Assembly: GCF_924101635.2 (NCBI RefSeq)
Contig: NZ_CAKMAA020000037.1
Location: 1 to 59,654, forward strand
DNA: 59,654 bases
Direction: 5' to 3'
DNA from: Candidatus Nitrotoga sp. HW29
GTDB taxonomy: Bacteria > Pseudomonadota > Gammaproteobacteria > Burkholderiales > Gallionellaceae
The notes beneath the pieces were generated by a model. The model saw only the letters and a list, made by a program, of their open reading frames with translations. It did not search any database and was not told the DNA's origin. Made by a program: the position numbers and the translations under genes. How positions within the stretch are numbered: the first letter of the stretch is position 1; the number at the start of each line of letters is the position of its first letter. Below are positions 31,831 to 41,361 of this stretch, one piece after another.

Positions 31831-33474
31831 ATGTGCGTTACACTTACCCGTATGAAAACCGAGATTCCTTCCAGTAAACTCAAGATCGGCATGTTCGTTT
31901 CTGATCTTGATCGGCCATGGCTCGGCACGCCTTTCCTACTCCAAGGTTTTCTGATCGAAAACGATGAACATATTGAGCAATTGCAAGAACACTGTAAGTT
32001 CGTTGTAATCGAATGGGACAGATCAACACAAAAACTGCAAACGGCAAAATCTGTCTCCACGGAAGAACCAGAACCAAATAGACGCGCTTCCGCCACACCA
32101 TTTTTCACAAGTTTTAGCGAAGTTCCCGACAGCTCTATTCAAGTTTCTATCGCCGATCATTCGGCACCTGAATCAATCAAGGAAAAACCAACTGACTTGC
32201 AAGCCTCTAACACCCTCAATGTTAACGGTGCGGTATTTGTACCAACAAAATCAAGGCATTTAACCCACACCGAGACAACCCAAAAAAACTTAAATAAAGA
32301 CCTAAACGCAACTCCGAAAACGCAGACTAAAGAAAATTTGCTGACCTCATTTTCCGGCAAAATAAAAAACTTCTTTAAAAGCAAATCAGATTTTAAAGAT
32401 AAATCTTACGTTCAAAAAAATGCTTGCGATTCCGAGCAAAACCCTGCGGCATCAGAAATACACGTTGTGACTGCCCAGCGACCTGACTTTATTCCTGCCA
32501 ACATCGAGTTAACCATATACAACGATGCCAGACCGGTTGAGGAAGAGCTTGCCCCAGCGAGCAAAGCTTATGCGCTCACAGAAGAAATGCTGCATGGCCT
32601 TATTCAAAATATACGCGCTGACGAAAACCTCAAGATCGAAGAAGTGGAAACTGTGGTTCAGGAAGTAGTGGACAGTATGGTGCGAAATCCTAATGCGCTG
32701 ATGTTGATCATGCGATTACGTCAACAGGATAATGCCAGCTATGAGTACGGGCTGCAGACAGCCGTTTATCTGATTGCACTGGGTCGTCATATAGGTCTGC
32801 CTAAAGACTTTCTCGAGCGTCTGGGCATTACCGGATTACTGCTTGATATTGGAAATATAAAATTACCGAGCGATCTGTTGCTCAAAAATGAGCGGCTGAG
32901 CGTGGAAGAGTTTGAGATAGTCAAAAGCCACGTAAGTTTGGGGCTCGAAATACTTAAAGAAATACCTAATCTGCATACCGACATTCTGGAAGGCATCGCT
33001 CAACACCATGAGCGAGAAAACGGGAGTGGCTATCCTGCAGGGCTATCTAAAGGTAATATCAGCCTGTTTGGACGTATGGCGGCAATCGTTGATTCATTTA
33101 CCGCACTGACCAATGCACGTTCCCATATCAAAGCCGTATCAGCCTATGACGCATTGAAAAATATCAGCACAATGAGCGGCGAGTATTATCTTGATTCCAT
33201 GGTCGAGCAATTCATCCAAACCATCGGCATTTTTCCGGTTGGCTCCATGGTCGAGCTGTCTTCTGGCGAAGTCGCAGTCGTTATCAGCCAGAGCAAAGTA
33301 CGCCGACTGAAACCACGCGTGCTTATTATTAGTACCCCGGACAAAAGCCCCGCACCAAAACCTGCTACGCTCGATTTACTGTATCAGTCCGAAACAATGG
33401 CGGCAGTTCATATTTTGCGCGGCCTGCCAACGGGCGCTTTCAATCTCGACGCCCGGGAATATTACCTGACATGA
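31831..33474 (+). CDS. DUF3391/HD-GYP-type protein with a degenerate HD dyad
   Basis: An N-terminal DUF3391 domain (MKTEIPSSKLKIGMFVSDLDRPWLGTPF) is followed by a long low-complexity linker (about 75-215) and an HD-GYP domain (about 265-470). The GYP side HHERENGSGYPAGL is intact (His392-His393), but the metal-binding dyad normally reading HDIGK is LDIGN at 338-342, so the key His and Lys are lost. Family members degrade cyclic di-GMP; this one is probably inactive or altered and may bind c-di-GMP as a sensor. Its stop overlaps the EAL gene by four bases. AAGGAAGA precedes the start. Confidence 0.88.
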   Translation: MCVTLTRMKTEIPSSKLKIGMFVSDLDRPWLGTPFLLQGFLIENDEHIEQLQEHCKFVVIEWDRSTQKLQTAKSVSTEEPEPNRRASATPFFTSFSEVPDSSIQVSIADHSAPESIKEKPTDLQASNTLNVNGAVFVPTKSRHLTHTETTQKNLNKDLNATPKTQTKENLLTSFSGKIKNFFKSKSDFKDKSYVQKNACDSEQNPAASEIHVVTAQRPDFIPANIELTIYNDARPVEEELAPASKAYALTEEMLHGLIQNIRADENLKIEEVETVVQEVVDSMVRNPNALMLIMRLRQQDNASYEYGLQTAVYLIALGRHIGLPKDFLERLGITGLLLDIGNIKLPSDLLLKNERLSVEEFEIVKSHVSLGLEILKEIPNLHTDILEGIAQHHERENGSGYPAGLSKGNISLFGRMAAIVDSFTALTNARSHIKAVSAYDALKNISTMSGEYYLDSMVEQFIQTIGIFPVGSMVELSSGEVAVVISQSKVRRLKPRVLIISTPDKSPAPKPATLDLLYQSETMAAVHILRGLPTGAFNLDAREYYLT

Positions 33475-34820
33475 TCGGCTCTCTTCCTCTTCCAACGCAT
33501 CAATCCAAGACCACAATGATGCGACACCAGTTAACCCACAATCAACTGGTCAATTTCCTGCGTTTTGAAATTGATAAAACCGAAACCAGCGCGACCGCTG
33601 TGCTAATCATGAAATTGAGGCGAGCCAAACGGCTGGACGCCATCATGGGCGACACATCCACACAATCGATCAACCATTACACCGATCAGCTTCTTGATGG
33701 TCTGTTACGTGACTCTGATCGCTATGCACATTTTTCTGACGACCAGATCTGTCTTGTTTTGCCCAACCTTTCCAACAATGCCCAAAGCATCCTGGCAGCA
33801 ATCAAGATTCTTTCTGAATTGCATAAACCCTTCATTGCCGATAATTGCCCAGTAATGCTGCGCCCACATATCGGCATTGCCAATTTTCCAGAACTGGGGC
33901 GTGATGCAGGTCAATTATTGATGTATGCCGACATTGCATCAGACATCGCCGCGACCGATGAACAACAATATCACGTCTACAAGCCAGAAAACTACATTAA
34001 AATAGAAAGTTATAGCGGTCTTGATATTGAGCTTGGCAAAGCTATCAAAGCAAACGAGTTAAATGTTCATTATCAGCCGCAGATCAATATCCAGACCGGA
34101 CGCTGTGTCTCTATGGAGGCGCTCATACGCTGGACAGCGCCAGGACAACGTGTAATCAATCCGGCCACATTGATCGACATTGCAGAAAAAACCGGCCTGA
34201 TTAACACTTTGACCCTATGGATACTTAACACAGCACTACGCCATACAGCCGATTTCATGAAAGTTGGCATAGATGTAGGTATCAGCGTCAATCTTCCGCC
34301 CAAACTGCTCGAAGACAAGGAACTTCCGCAAATAGTCCAGCAAGCACTCGATATTTGGGGTGTACCCGCATCGCACCTTACGCTTGAAATCACAGAAAGT
34401 TTGGTAATCGATAATTATGAATCTTCCCTCGCAATGTTATCCAGACTGAGAGAGCTTGGTATTCGTCTGTCTCTTGACGACTTTGGCACGGGCTATTCAT
34501 CGCTGGCGTACCTTAAACGCTTTCCAGTACAGGAATTAAAGATCGACATACTTTTCGTTCGGAACATACATAATTCACACGAGGATACAAATCTCGTCCG
34601 TACCATCATTGATCTGGCCAAAAATTTCAATCTGACCACCATAGCTGAGGGAGTGGAAGATCAGGCAACATTCGATCTGTTACGCGATCTTGGCTGTGAT
34701 CTGGTGCAGGGCTTTCTGTACAGCCGGGCGCTACCTGACACAGACTTTATCAAATGGTATCGTCAACATACCTTAGCTCTGCAAACACCCGTGGGGGCTT
34801 CTGCAAATCCACAATCCTAA
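33471..34820 (+). CDS. EAL-domain cyclic-di-GMP phosphodiesterase with degenerate GGDEF part
   Basis: Residues 1-165 resemble a worn GGDEF domain in which the active loop is replaced (YAHFSDDQICLVLP). The EAL domain (about 185-430) keeps the catalytic residues: MEALIRW (Glu216), ISVNLPPKLLED (Asn), LEITESL, LDDFGTGYSSLAYLKRF, KIDILF and EGVED, with the C-terminal QGFLYSRALP. It should hydrolyse c-di-GMP to pGpG. The start overlaps the HD-GYP-type gene (ATGA), so the two are made in a coupled way. No sensor or membrane segment is in this chain; the partner may supply the input. Confidence 0.93.
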   Translation: MIGSLPLPTHQSKTTMMRHQLTHNQLVNFLRFEIDKTETSATAVLIMKLRRAKRLDAIMGDTSTQSINHYTDQLLDGLLRDSDRYAHFSDDQICLVLPNLSNNAQSILAAIKILSELHKPFIADNCPVMLRPHIGIANFPELGRDAGQLLMYADIASDIAATDEQQYHVYKPENYIKIESYSGLDIELGKAIKANELNVHYQPQINIQTGRCVSMEALIRWTAPGQRVINPATLIDIAEKTGLINTLTLWILNTALRHTADFMKVGIDVGISVNLPPKLLEDKELPQIVQQALDIWGVPASHLTLEITESLVIDNYESSLAMLSRLRELGIRLSLDDFGTGYSSLAYLKRFPVQELKIDILFVRNIHNSHEDTNLVRTIIDLAKNFNLTTIAEGVEDQATFDLLRDLGCDLVQGFLYSRALPDTDFIKWYRQHTLALQTPVGASANPQS

Positions 34821-35036
34821 GCAACACAAGGCGTGTCATAAATTTAACGTACGCATCTATTTGATATATAAAATATAATTTTGTATTTAACTCGGCATGG
34901 CTATGGGAGACGGATTCAAGCGCGCGTCGCGACCAAATCTAAGCATGACACTACGCACACTGGGTTTCCAAAAAGACGTAATCTCTTAGAAACGCCAGAC
35001 ACTTAGCGTTGATCATTTACATATCCCCGCTATTTT

Positions 35037-36434
35037 TTACTTATCTAATCCAAATTCCTGAATCTTGCGTGTCATCGTGTTGCGTCCCATGCCCAAGAGA
35101 GTAGCGGCTTCTATGCGCCTGCCATCGGTGTGTTTCAGCGCCTGAGTAATCAGTATGCGTTCAAACTGCTGGTTTAAACTGCCTAGTATATTTGGATCAC
35201 CACGTTGCAATGCAAGCGCGACCTGCAGACCCAATTCACAACGCCAATCATCGGGTGGGGTGCCGGTGACAGCAGATGCTTCACGCAATTCGAGTGGCAG
35301 GTCGGCAATTTCTATCTGTTGTGAGGGTGTCATCACAGTGAGCCAATGACAGAGGTTTTCCAGTTGCCGCACATTGCCGGGGAAATTCTGTGTGGCTAAA
35401 TAACTCAATGTGTCCGCGCTGAAAGTCTTTTGTTCGACAGCAAGTTCGTCTGCTTTTTTCTGCAAAAAATATTTCGCCAACAAGGGAATATCCACACGCC
35501 GTTCACGGAGCGGCGGCAGGCGCAGACGAATGACATTGAGGCGATGAAATAAATCTTCACGAAATAGGCCTTCTTTTACCCGCTCATCCAGATTCTGATG
35601 CGTGGCAGCAATAATGCGTACATTCGTTTTAATCGGTTGATGTCCTCCAACGCGATAATAATTCTTGTCCGACAACACACGCAGTAAACGTGTTTGCAGC
35701 TCCGCCGGCATGTCACCGATTTCATCAAGAAACAGTGTGCCGCCTTCAGCCTGCTCAAAACGACCGCGGCGGGTCGTGGCTGCACCGGTAAATGCCCCGC
35801 GCTCATGGCCGAACAATTCGGATTCAAGCAAATCTTTCGGAATAGCCGCGGTATTGATGGCAATGAAGGGTTCGTTGGCGCGCGGGCTGTGCCGATGCAG
35901 CGCGTGTGCTACCAACTCTTTGCCGGTGCCGGATTCGCCGTTGATAATCACAGTTGCATGGGAGTGTGCAAGCCGTCCAATAGCGCGGAATACTTCCTGC
36001 ATTGCGGGTGCCTGTCCAAGAATATCAGGGGCAGATGAAGCTGATTGATCTTTTGTGGGTGTATCAGTGCGCAAACTTTGCTCTAACGCGCGGCGGATTA
36101 GTGCGACAGCCTGGTCGACGTCAAACGGTTTGGGCAGATACTCAAAAGCACCACCTTGAAATGCAGACACCGCACTTTCCAGATCAGAGTAGGCAGTCAT
36201 GATGATGACTGGCAAACTCGGAATCCTTGCCCGTATTTTTTGCAAAAAATCCAGTCCGGAACTGCCGGGCATGCGGATATCGCTGATGACGACCTGCGGT
36301 ATGCCATGCTGCAAAGCGGCTAATGCTTCATCGGCCGAAACAAAACTTGTAAAGTCGATGTCCGAACGTGCCAAAGCTTTTTCCAGAACCCAGCGTATGG
36401 AGCGGTCATCATCAATGATCCAAACAGGTTTCAT
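35037..36434 (-). CDS. ntrC: Nitrogen regulation response regulator NtrC
   Basis: The 465-residue protein starts MKPVWIIDDDRSIRWVLEKAL. The receiver domain has acidic pocket DDD and phosphorylation site Asp52 (VVISDIRMPG). The sigma54 AAA domain has Walker A GESGTGKE, the sigma54-contact GAFTGA, and LFLDEIGDMP; a Fis-type HTH (RRIEAATLLGMGRNTMTRKIQEFGL) ends the chain. It activates sigma54 promoters under nitrogen limitation. ATG 36434 is preferred over 36446 because NtrC proteins begin with MKPVWI and GGAAA precedes it. It follows ntrB directly. A sigma54/NtrC control region lies upstream of the adjacent nitrite operon. Confidence 0.96.
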   Translation of the reverse strand: MKPVWIIDDDRSIRWVLEKALARSDIDFTSFVSADEALAALQHGIPQVVISDIRMPGSSGLDFLQKIRARIPSLPVIIMTAYSDLESAVSAFQGGAFEYLPKPFDVDQAVALIRRALEQSLRTDTPTKDQSASSAPDILGQAPAMQEVFRAIGRLAHSHATVIINGESGTGKELVAHALHRHSPRANEPFIAINTAAIPKDLLESELFGHERGAFTGAATTRRGRFEQAEGGTLFLDEIGDMPAELQTRLLRVLSDKNYYRVGGHQPIKTNVRIIAATHQNLDERVKEGLFREDLFHRLNVIRLRLPPLRERRVDIPLLAKYFLQKKADELAVEQKTFSADTLSYLATQNFPGNVRQLENLCHWLTVMTPSQQIEIADLPLELREASAVTGTPPDDWRCELGLQVALALQRGDPNILGSLNQQFERILITQALKHTDGRRIEAATLLGMGRNTMTRKIQEFGLDK

Positions 36435-36446
36435 ATTGGTTTCCAT

Positions 36447-37493
36447 TTATTCACTGTATTTTAGTGGCAACATTACAGTGAAGCAGGTACGTCCCGGTTC
36501 ACTGTCAACTTCGATACTGCCTTCATGCTGGCTGACAAAATCTTGCGCCAGACTCAGTCCCAAGCCATGTCCATTGTGACGGCCAGAGACCAGCGGATAA
36601 AAAATCTTGTCGTGCAGATGTAAGGGGATGCCCGGGCCATCGTCGATAACTTGAACCATTACCGCCAAGCGATGGCGTTTCTTCATCAACGTTACCTGGC
36701 GCGCGATGCGTGTGCGTAGCACAATATTACCTTGTCCCTGCATAGCCTGCACAGCATTACGTACGAGATTCAAGACGACCTGGATGAGTTGTTCCTTGTC
36801 GCCCATTAGCACGGGCAGGCTGATGTCGTAATCACGCTGGATAGTCAAACCTTCCGAAAATTCAGCTAAAACTAAACTACGCACGCGTTCAAGTGCTTCA
36901 TGAATGTTGAGGGGGCTGAAATGGGGTTGATGTTGCGGGGTAAGCAACTTTTCCATTAATGAAACCAAACGGTCGGTTTCCTGAATGACGACCTGGGTGT
37001 ATTCACGCAGACCGGGCTTCTCCAGTTCATGCTCAAGTAGTTGTGCAGCACCTCGTATGCCACCCAAAGGATTCTTGATTTCGTGTGCCAGATTGCGTAA
37101 CAGAAGGCGATTAGCCTGGGTCTGATCCAGCATCTGTTCCTCACGTGCCAGCTTTAGCGAACGATCGATGGTATGAAATTCAAGTAACAAATAGTCGTTT
37201 AATTGTAGCGGCGTGGCAGTGCAGCGCAAATGCAGCTTGCCATGGGAAGAAATACCCAACATAAGATCATGTTCAATATAGCTGGCGTTATTGGTTAGTG
37301 CATGCTCCATTGCAGCGACAAGTTGCTCGGTGTGAGTGAAAACATGTTGCACCGAATGACCAATCAGGCTTTTGCTACTTAAGGCAAACAGGTTTTCCGC
37401 AGCCGGATTGAGATAAGCGATATGTAACTCCCCATCCAGCAGAACAATCGCAGTAGCGAGGTGTTCAAAGGTAGGCAAAAAATTATCGGCCAT
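36447..37493 (-). CDS. ntrB: Nitrogen regulation sensor kinase NtrB
   Basis: The 348-residue kinase has a PAS domain (residues 1-115), phosphoacceptor His137 in RNLAHEIKNPLGGIRGAAQLLEHEL, and a HATPase domain (N-box VVLNLVRNAVQAM, G1 DDGPGI, G2 GHGLGLSLAQDF). No membrane segment is seen, as expected for a cytoplasmic NtrB controlled by PII protein. It phosphorylates NtrC. The stop abuts the ntrC start, giving a two-gene unit. It starts about 230 bases after the stop of the nitrite transporter gene. Confidence 0.96.
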   Translation of the reverse strand: MADNFLPTFEHLATAIVLLDGELHIAYLNPAAENLFALSSKSLIGHSVQHVFTHTEQLVAAMEHALTNNASYIEHDLMLGISSHGKLHLRCTATPLQLNDYLLLEFHTIDRSLKLAREEQMLDQTQANRLLLRNLAHEIKNPLGGIRGAAQLLEHELEKPGLREYTQVVIQETDRLVSLMEKLLTPQHQPHFSPLNIHEALERVRSLVLAEFSEGLTIQRDYDISLPVLMGDKEQLIQVVLNLVRNAVQAMQGQGNIVLRTRIARQVTLMKKRHRLAVMVQVIDDGPGIPLHLHDKIFYPLVSGRHNGHGLGLSLAQDFVSQHEGSIEVDSEPGRTCFTVMLPLKYSE

Positions 37494-37680
37494 AAGTATT
37501 TTTATTTTTTAAAATCATAGCGCCATGGCTTATTAACCAATTTTTAAACATCTGAACGTAAGTTGGACGATAAAGATACGTAATAGTTTTATAGGATTAG
37601 CTTTTAAAAGTATTACAAAATTTGTAATAAACAACCTTCATTGTAAATTTACTGTAAACCGAAACCCGTTTTTATTCTTT

Positions 37681-37711
37681 TGTGACGGTTACCATTTCGG
37701 CAACCGTCACA
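37681..37711 (-). terminator. Long perfect hairpin after the nitrite transporter gene
   Basis: TGTGACGGTT (37681-37690) and AACCGTCACA (37702-37711) form a perfect 10-bp stem with an 11-base loop, beginning 14 bases beyond the stop of the nirC-like gene. No U-run follows on the minus strand, so it may protect the 3' end or end transcription with help. The AT-rich 170 bases beyond lead to ntrB and may hold its promoter. Confidence 0.5.
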
Positions 37712-37724
37712 TTGCCCCGCAATC

Positions 37725-38537
37725 CTACAACCGAACATGTTTATTCATTCTGCCATAAGTGGTATACAAGAGCATGCCGGTCAAAATCGAACCTCCAATT
37801 AAGTTTCCCAGCGTGACCGGAATTTGATTCCAGAACCACCATTGATTAACGCTGATGTCGGCACCCAACAACATCGCGGTAGGGATTACGAACATATTGA
37901 CGACACAGTGTTCAAACCCTAGTGCAAAAAATGTCATGATCGGCAGCCAGGGAGCGATGATTTTTCCAATCGTTGAAGTAGAGATCAAACCCAACACTAC
38001 GCCTAACGTCACCATCCAGTTACAAAGAATGCCATTGATCAAAGCAGCGAACCAGCCAATTGAACCTGCATGCTGGTAAGCAAGTGTTTTAGCCTGTGCA
38101 ACCGCAATAATTTTTTCTGCCAATCGGCCACCCGGGGCAGGTGAAGTTCCGGTCAATGCCAAGGCCAGCAACCCGCCAAAAAAAAGGCTACCCAGTAAAT
38201 TGCCTAAAAATACCCAGCACCAATTTCGCAACATTTCCCTGCCATTTATTTTTCCATCAGCGACACTCATCGGTAGCAACGCAAAACTACCTGTCACCAA
38301 TTCCAATCCAAGCAGTACGATCATCACAAAGCCGACAGGAAAAATAATTCCCATCACCAGTGCAGCAGCGCCTCCCGTAAATCCGTCCGAGACCCTGAAC
38401 GCAAGTGCAGCCGCAAAACCCAGCAGCACCCCGGACAAAAAACCCCGAAGCAGCATATCCCTAACACTAAGCGATGCTTTTTTTTCGCCAACAACAACAA
38501 GTTGCTCTATTAACTTGATAGGCTGCACGTAATCCAT
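37725..38537 (-). CDS. nirC: Formate/nitrite transporter (FNT) family channel, NirC-like
   Basis: The 270-residue protein has six membrane segments and the FNT signatures: GFAAALAFRVSDGFTGGAAALVMGIIFPVGFVMIVLLGLELVTGSF and GILCNWMVTLGVVLG with the central His/Asn region FALGFEHCVVNMFVIPTAML. It is larger than most NirC but sits right after nirBD, so it most probably carries nitrite (context). ATG 38537 is chosen because AAAGG is eight bases upstream; the frame starts at 38546. Confidence 0.9.
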   Translation of the reverse strand: MDYVQPIKLIEQLVVVGEKKASLSVRDMLLRGFLSGVLLGFAAALAFRVSDGFTGGAAALVMGIIFPVGFVMIVLLGLELVTGSFALLPMSVADGKINGREMLRNWCWVFLGNLLGSLFFGGLLALALTGTSPAPGGRLAEKIIAVAQAKTLAYQHAGSIGWFAALINGILCNWMVTLGVVLGLISTSTIGKIIAPWLPIMTFFALGFEHCVVNMFVIPTAMLLGADISVNQWWFWNQIPVTLGNLIGGSILTGMLLYTTYGRMNKHVRL

Positions 38538-38587
38538 TTTCATCACCTTTAATGTTATGAAATTAACCTTCGGGTAATTCTGTAACT

Positions 38588-38899
38588 TTATGCAAGCGAT
38601 AAATACACCACATTATTTTCTACCTTAACCGGATAAGAGCGTGTGCACCCTACATCCGGTGCTACGGCATTACCGTCATCCAGGCAGATATTCCAGCTAT
38701 GGAGCGGACAGGTAACTTTTTTCCCGAATACGATACCTTGTGATAGATGGCCGCCCTTATGCGGACACCGATCAAGCAACGCAAATACCTCGTCTTCAGC
38801 AGTGCGAAACAGTGCGATGTCTCCCTGTTTTGTCGTAACCACGCGCGCGCCCAGAGGTGGTATTTCTTCCAAGGTTGTCACTTCATGCCAAGTGTTCAT
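38588..38899 (-). CDS. nirD: Nitrite reductase small subunit NirD
   Basis: The 103-residue protein is a Rieske-like fold with CPHKGG (Cys45, His47) and CPLHSW (Cys64, His67), so, unlike many NirD proteins that lost these ligands, this one can bind a [2Fe-2S] cluster. It is the small partner of the NADH-dependent cytoplasmic nitrite reductase NirB. The gene starts 14 bases after the nirB stop. Confidence 0.95.
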   Translation of the reverse strand: MNTWHEVTTLEEIPPLGARVVTTKQGDIALFRTAEDEVFALLDRCPHKGGHLSQGIVFGKKVTCPLHSWNICLDDGNAVAPDVGCTRSYPVKVENNVVYLSLA

Positions 38900-38913
38900 G
38901 ATTTGCTCCTTCT

Positions 38914-41337
38914 TTAAATTGTCAGCGATTCGAATTCACGCGCATTAATATTTTCTTTAGACCATGGGTTTGTTGCACCCTGTAACGCATCAAGCAACCT
39001 TGCATACAGCGCTTTACGATTGGCTGCATTCTCTACCACGTGTTTCTTGACATGGTCCAGGCCTACCCGTTCGACGTAATGTACTGTTCGATCCAGGTAA
39101 TGCGCTTCTTCACGATAAAGCTGGGCGAATGCACCGGTGTACTCCATCACTTCATCGCGAGTCTTTACCTTCACCAGAAATTGCGCGACCACGGTCTTGA
39201 TGCCGCCGTTACCCGCCACATAGATTTCCCAACCTGATTCCACGCCGATTATGCCCACATCTTTAATGCCTGATTCCGCACAGTTACGCGGACAACCGGA
39301 GACGGCAACCTTGAATTTATGCGGCATCCACATATGATCAAATGCGCGCTCGATGTCGATACCCATCTGCGTCGAGTCTTGCACACCAAAACGGCACCAC
39401 TCGCTACCGACACAGGTTTTGACCGTACGCAAGGCTTTTGCATAGGCGTAACCCGAGGGCATATCCAGATCTGCCCAAATTTTCGGCAAGTCTGCTTTTT
39501 TTACACCAAGTAAATCGATGCGTTGCCCGCCTGTTACCTTGACCGTCGGGACGTTGTATTTTTCTGCTACATCAGCGATGCGGCGCAGTTGCTGCGGCGT
39601 GGTGATACCACCATACATACGCGGCACTACCGAGAATGTGCCATCCTTTTGTATGTTGGCGTTGGCGCGCTCATTGATGAAACGTGATTGCGGATCGTCC
39701 TTTGCTTCATGCGGCCAAGCGCATAACAAGTAATAGTTCAATGCCGGTCTACACTTGGCGCACCCATTGGTGGTGTTCCAGTTAAGAAATGTCATGGTTT
39801 GCGGGATCGAAATCAACTTCTCCTCGCGGATTGCTTTACGCACTTCTTCATGGCTATGGGAAGTGCAATCACATAAAGGCTTTACGGTCGTAGCTTGTGG
39901 TGCATACGCTCCTCCGACGGTGGAAGCGAGAATTTGTTCGACCAATCCAGTGCATGAACCACAGGAAGCAGAAGCCTTGGTGTGCTTGCGCACATCCTCC
40001 AGCGTAAACAACCCTTTTTCCTTGATTGCCTTGACGATCGTCCCTTTGCATACGCCATTGCAACCGCAGACTTCCATCGCGTTTGTCATGGTGGCCGCGA
40101 GGTTTTGCCCTTGAGAGCCAGCATTGCCGAGATGAGATTGTCCAAATATTAATTGATCACGAATTTCGGCGACATTTTTACCATCGCGTATCATCTGGAA
40201 ATACCACGAGCTATCCTTGGTATCACCGTACATCACTGCGCCGACCAGCGTATTATTGTTCAGCACCAATTTCTTGTACTTCCCGCCGGTGACATCGTGC
40301 ATCACAATCTGATTCGTTTCATTGCCTCCAGTAAAATTCCCGGCCGAAAACAAATCTACCCCGGTGACTTTGAGCTTGGTAGAGGTAACCGAGCCTTGGT
40401 AATATGCGATTCCCATACGCGCCAGATGATTGGCACAGACCTTGGCCATGTCGAATAGCGGAGCAACCAAACCATAAGCAGTGCCGCGATGTGAAACGCA
40501 CTCACCCACTGCATAGATGCTGGGGTCATAGGTTTGCATGGTATCGCTCACCACAATGCCGCGATTACAATAAATTCCGGCTTCTTCAGCCAGCGCAACA
40601 TTGGGGCGAATGCCAACCGCCATCACCACCAGATCAGCAGGAATCTCACTGCCATCCTTGAAGCGAATCGACTTTACGCGGCCATGACCATCGCCAATCA
40701 ACTCTTGCGTTTGCTGCTCCAACAAAAATTTCAACCCCTTGGCCTGTAAAGCGGATTGCAGCATTTGGGCTGAATTGTCATCCAGTTGGCGTTCCATCAG
40801 CCATGACATGAGATGCACCACGGTGACGTCCATACCTCTAAGTGCCAAGCCATTGGCGGCTTCCAGCCCGAGCAGGCCACCGCCGATAACCACCGCATGC
40901 TTATATTTTTCCGCTGCGGCTATCATCGCGTTAGTGTCCTGAATATCACGATAGCCAACCACTCCCGCCAATTCCTTACCGGGAACCGGCAGGATGAAAG
41001 AGCTGGAACCCGTTGCCAGCAATAATCTATCGTATTTGGCTTCCGTGCCATCCTCGGCCACCACTACCTTGTTTTTTCGGGCGATACGCACGATTTTTTT
41101 GTTCAAATGCAAGGTAATGTTGTTTTGTTTATACCAGTCGATATCGTTCAGGATAATGTCCTGGATACCTTGTTCGCCTGCCAATACCGGGGACAGCATG
41201 ATGCGGTTGTAATTAGGATAAGGCTCGGCACCAAATACGGTAATGTCATACAAATCGGGCGCCAGTTTCAGTAACTCTTCCAGAGTCCGTACGCCCGCCA
41301 TCCCATTACCCACCATAACCAGCTTCATTTTTTTCAT
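38914..41337 (-). CDS. nirB: NADH nitrite reductase large subunit NirB
   Basis: The 807-residue enzyme has an FAD/NADH domain (GNGMAGVRTLEELL at the start, GGGLLGLEAANGLALRGMDVTVVH near 170), a BFD-type [2Fe-2S] region (CGCNGVCKG and CGSCTG) and a siroheme/[4Fe-4S] domain with TCVGSEWCRFG and VSGCPRNCAES. It reduces nitrite to ammonium in the cytoplasm with NADH. It lies between cobA, which supplies the siroheme precursor, and nirD. The start is ATG 41337 with a GGAG site. Confidence 0.98.
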   Translation of the reverse strand: MKKMKLVMVGNGMAGVRTLEELLKLAPDLYDITVFGAEPYPNYNRIMLSPVLAGEQGIQDIILNDIDWYKQNNITLHLNKKIVRIARKNKVVVAEDGTEAKYDRLLLATGSSSFILPVPGKELAGVVGYRDIQDTNAMIAAAEKYKHAVVIGGGLLGLEAANGLALRGMDVTVVHLMSWLMERQLDDNSAQMLQSALQAKGLKFLLEQQTQELIGDGHGRVKSIRFKDGSEIPADLVVMAVGIRPNVALAEEAGIYCNRGIVVSDTMQTYDPSIYAVGECVSHRGTAYGLVAPLFDMAKVCANHLARMGIAYYQGSVTSTKLKVTGVDLFSAGNFTGGNETNQIVMHDVTGGKYKKLVLNNNTLVGAVMYGDTKDSSWYFQMIRDGKNVAEIRDQLIFGQSHLGNAGSQGQNLAATMTNAMEVCGCNGVCKGTIVKAIKEKGLFTLEDVRKHTKASASCGSCTGLVEQILASTVGGAYAPQATTVKPLCDCTSHSHEEVRKAIREEKLISIPQTMTFLNWNTTNGCAKCRPALNYYLLCAWPHEAKDDPQSRFINERANANIQKDGTFSVVPRMYGGITTPQQLRRIADVAEKYNVPTVKVTGGQRIDLLGVKKADLPKIWADLDMPSGYAYAKALRTVKTCVGSEWCRFGVQDSTQMGIDIERAFDHMWMPHKFKVAVSGCPRNCAESGIKDVGIIGVESGWEIYVAGNGGIKTVVAQFLVKVKTRDEVMEYTGAFAQLYREEAHYLDRTVHYVERVGLDHVKKHVVENAANRKALYARLLDALQGATNPWSKENINAREFESLTI

Positions 41338-41361
41338 GACATCACTCCTGTTTACAAATTT

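Noticed and set aside
31831-33474. Calling the HD-GYP protein an active c-di-GMP phosphodiesterase
   Set aside because: The HDxGK metal motif reads LDIGN, so activity cannot be assumed.
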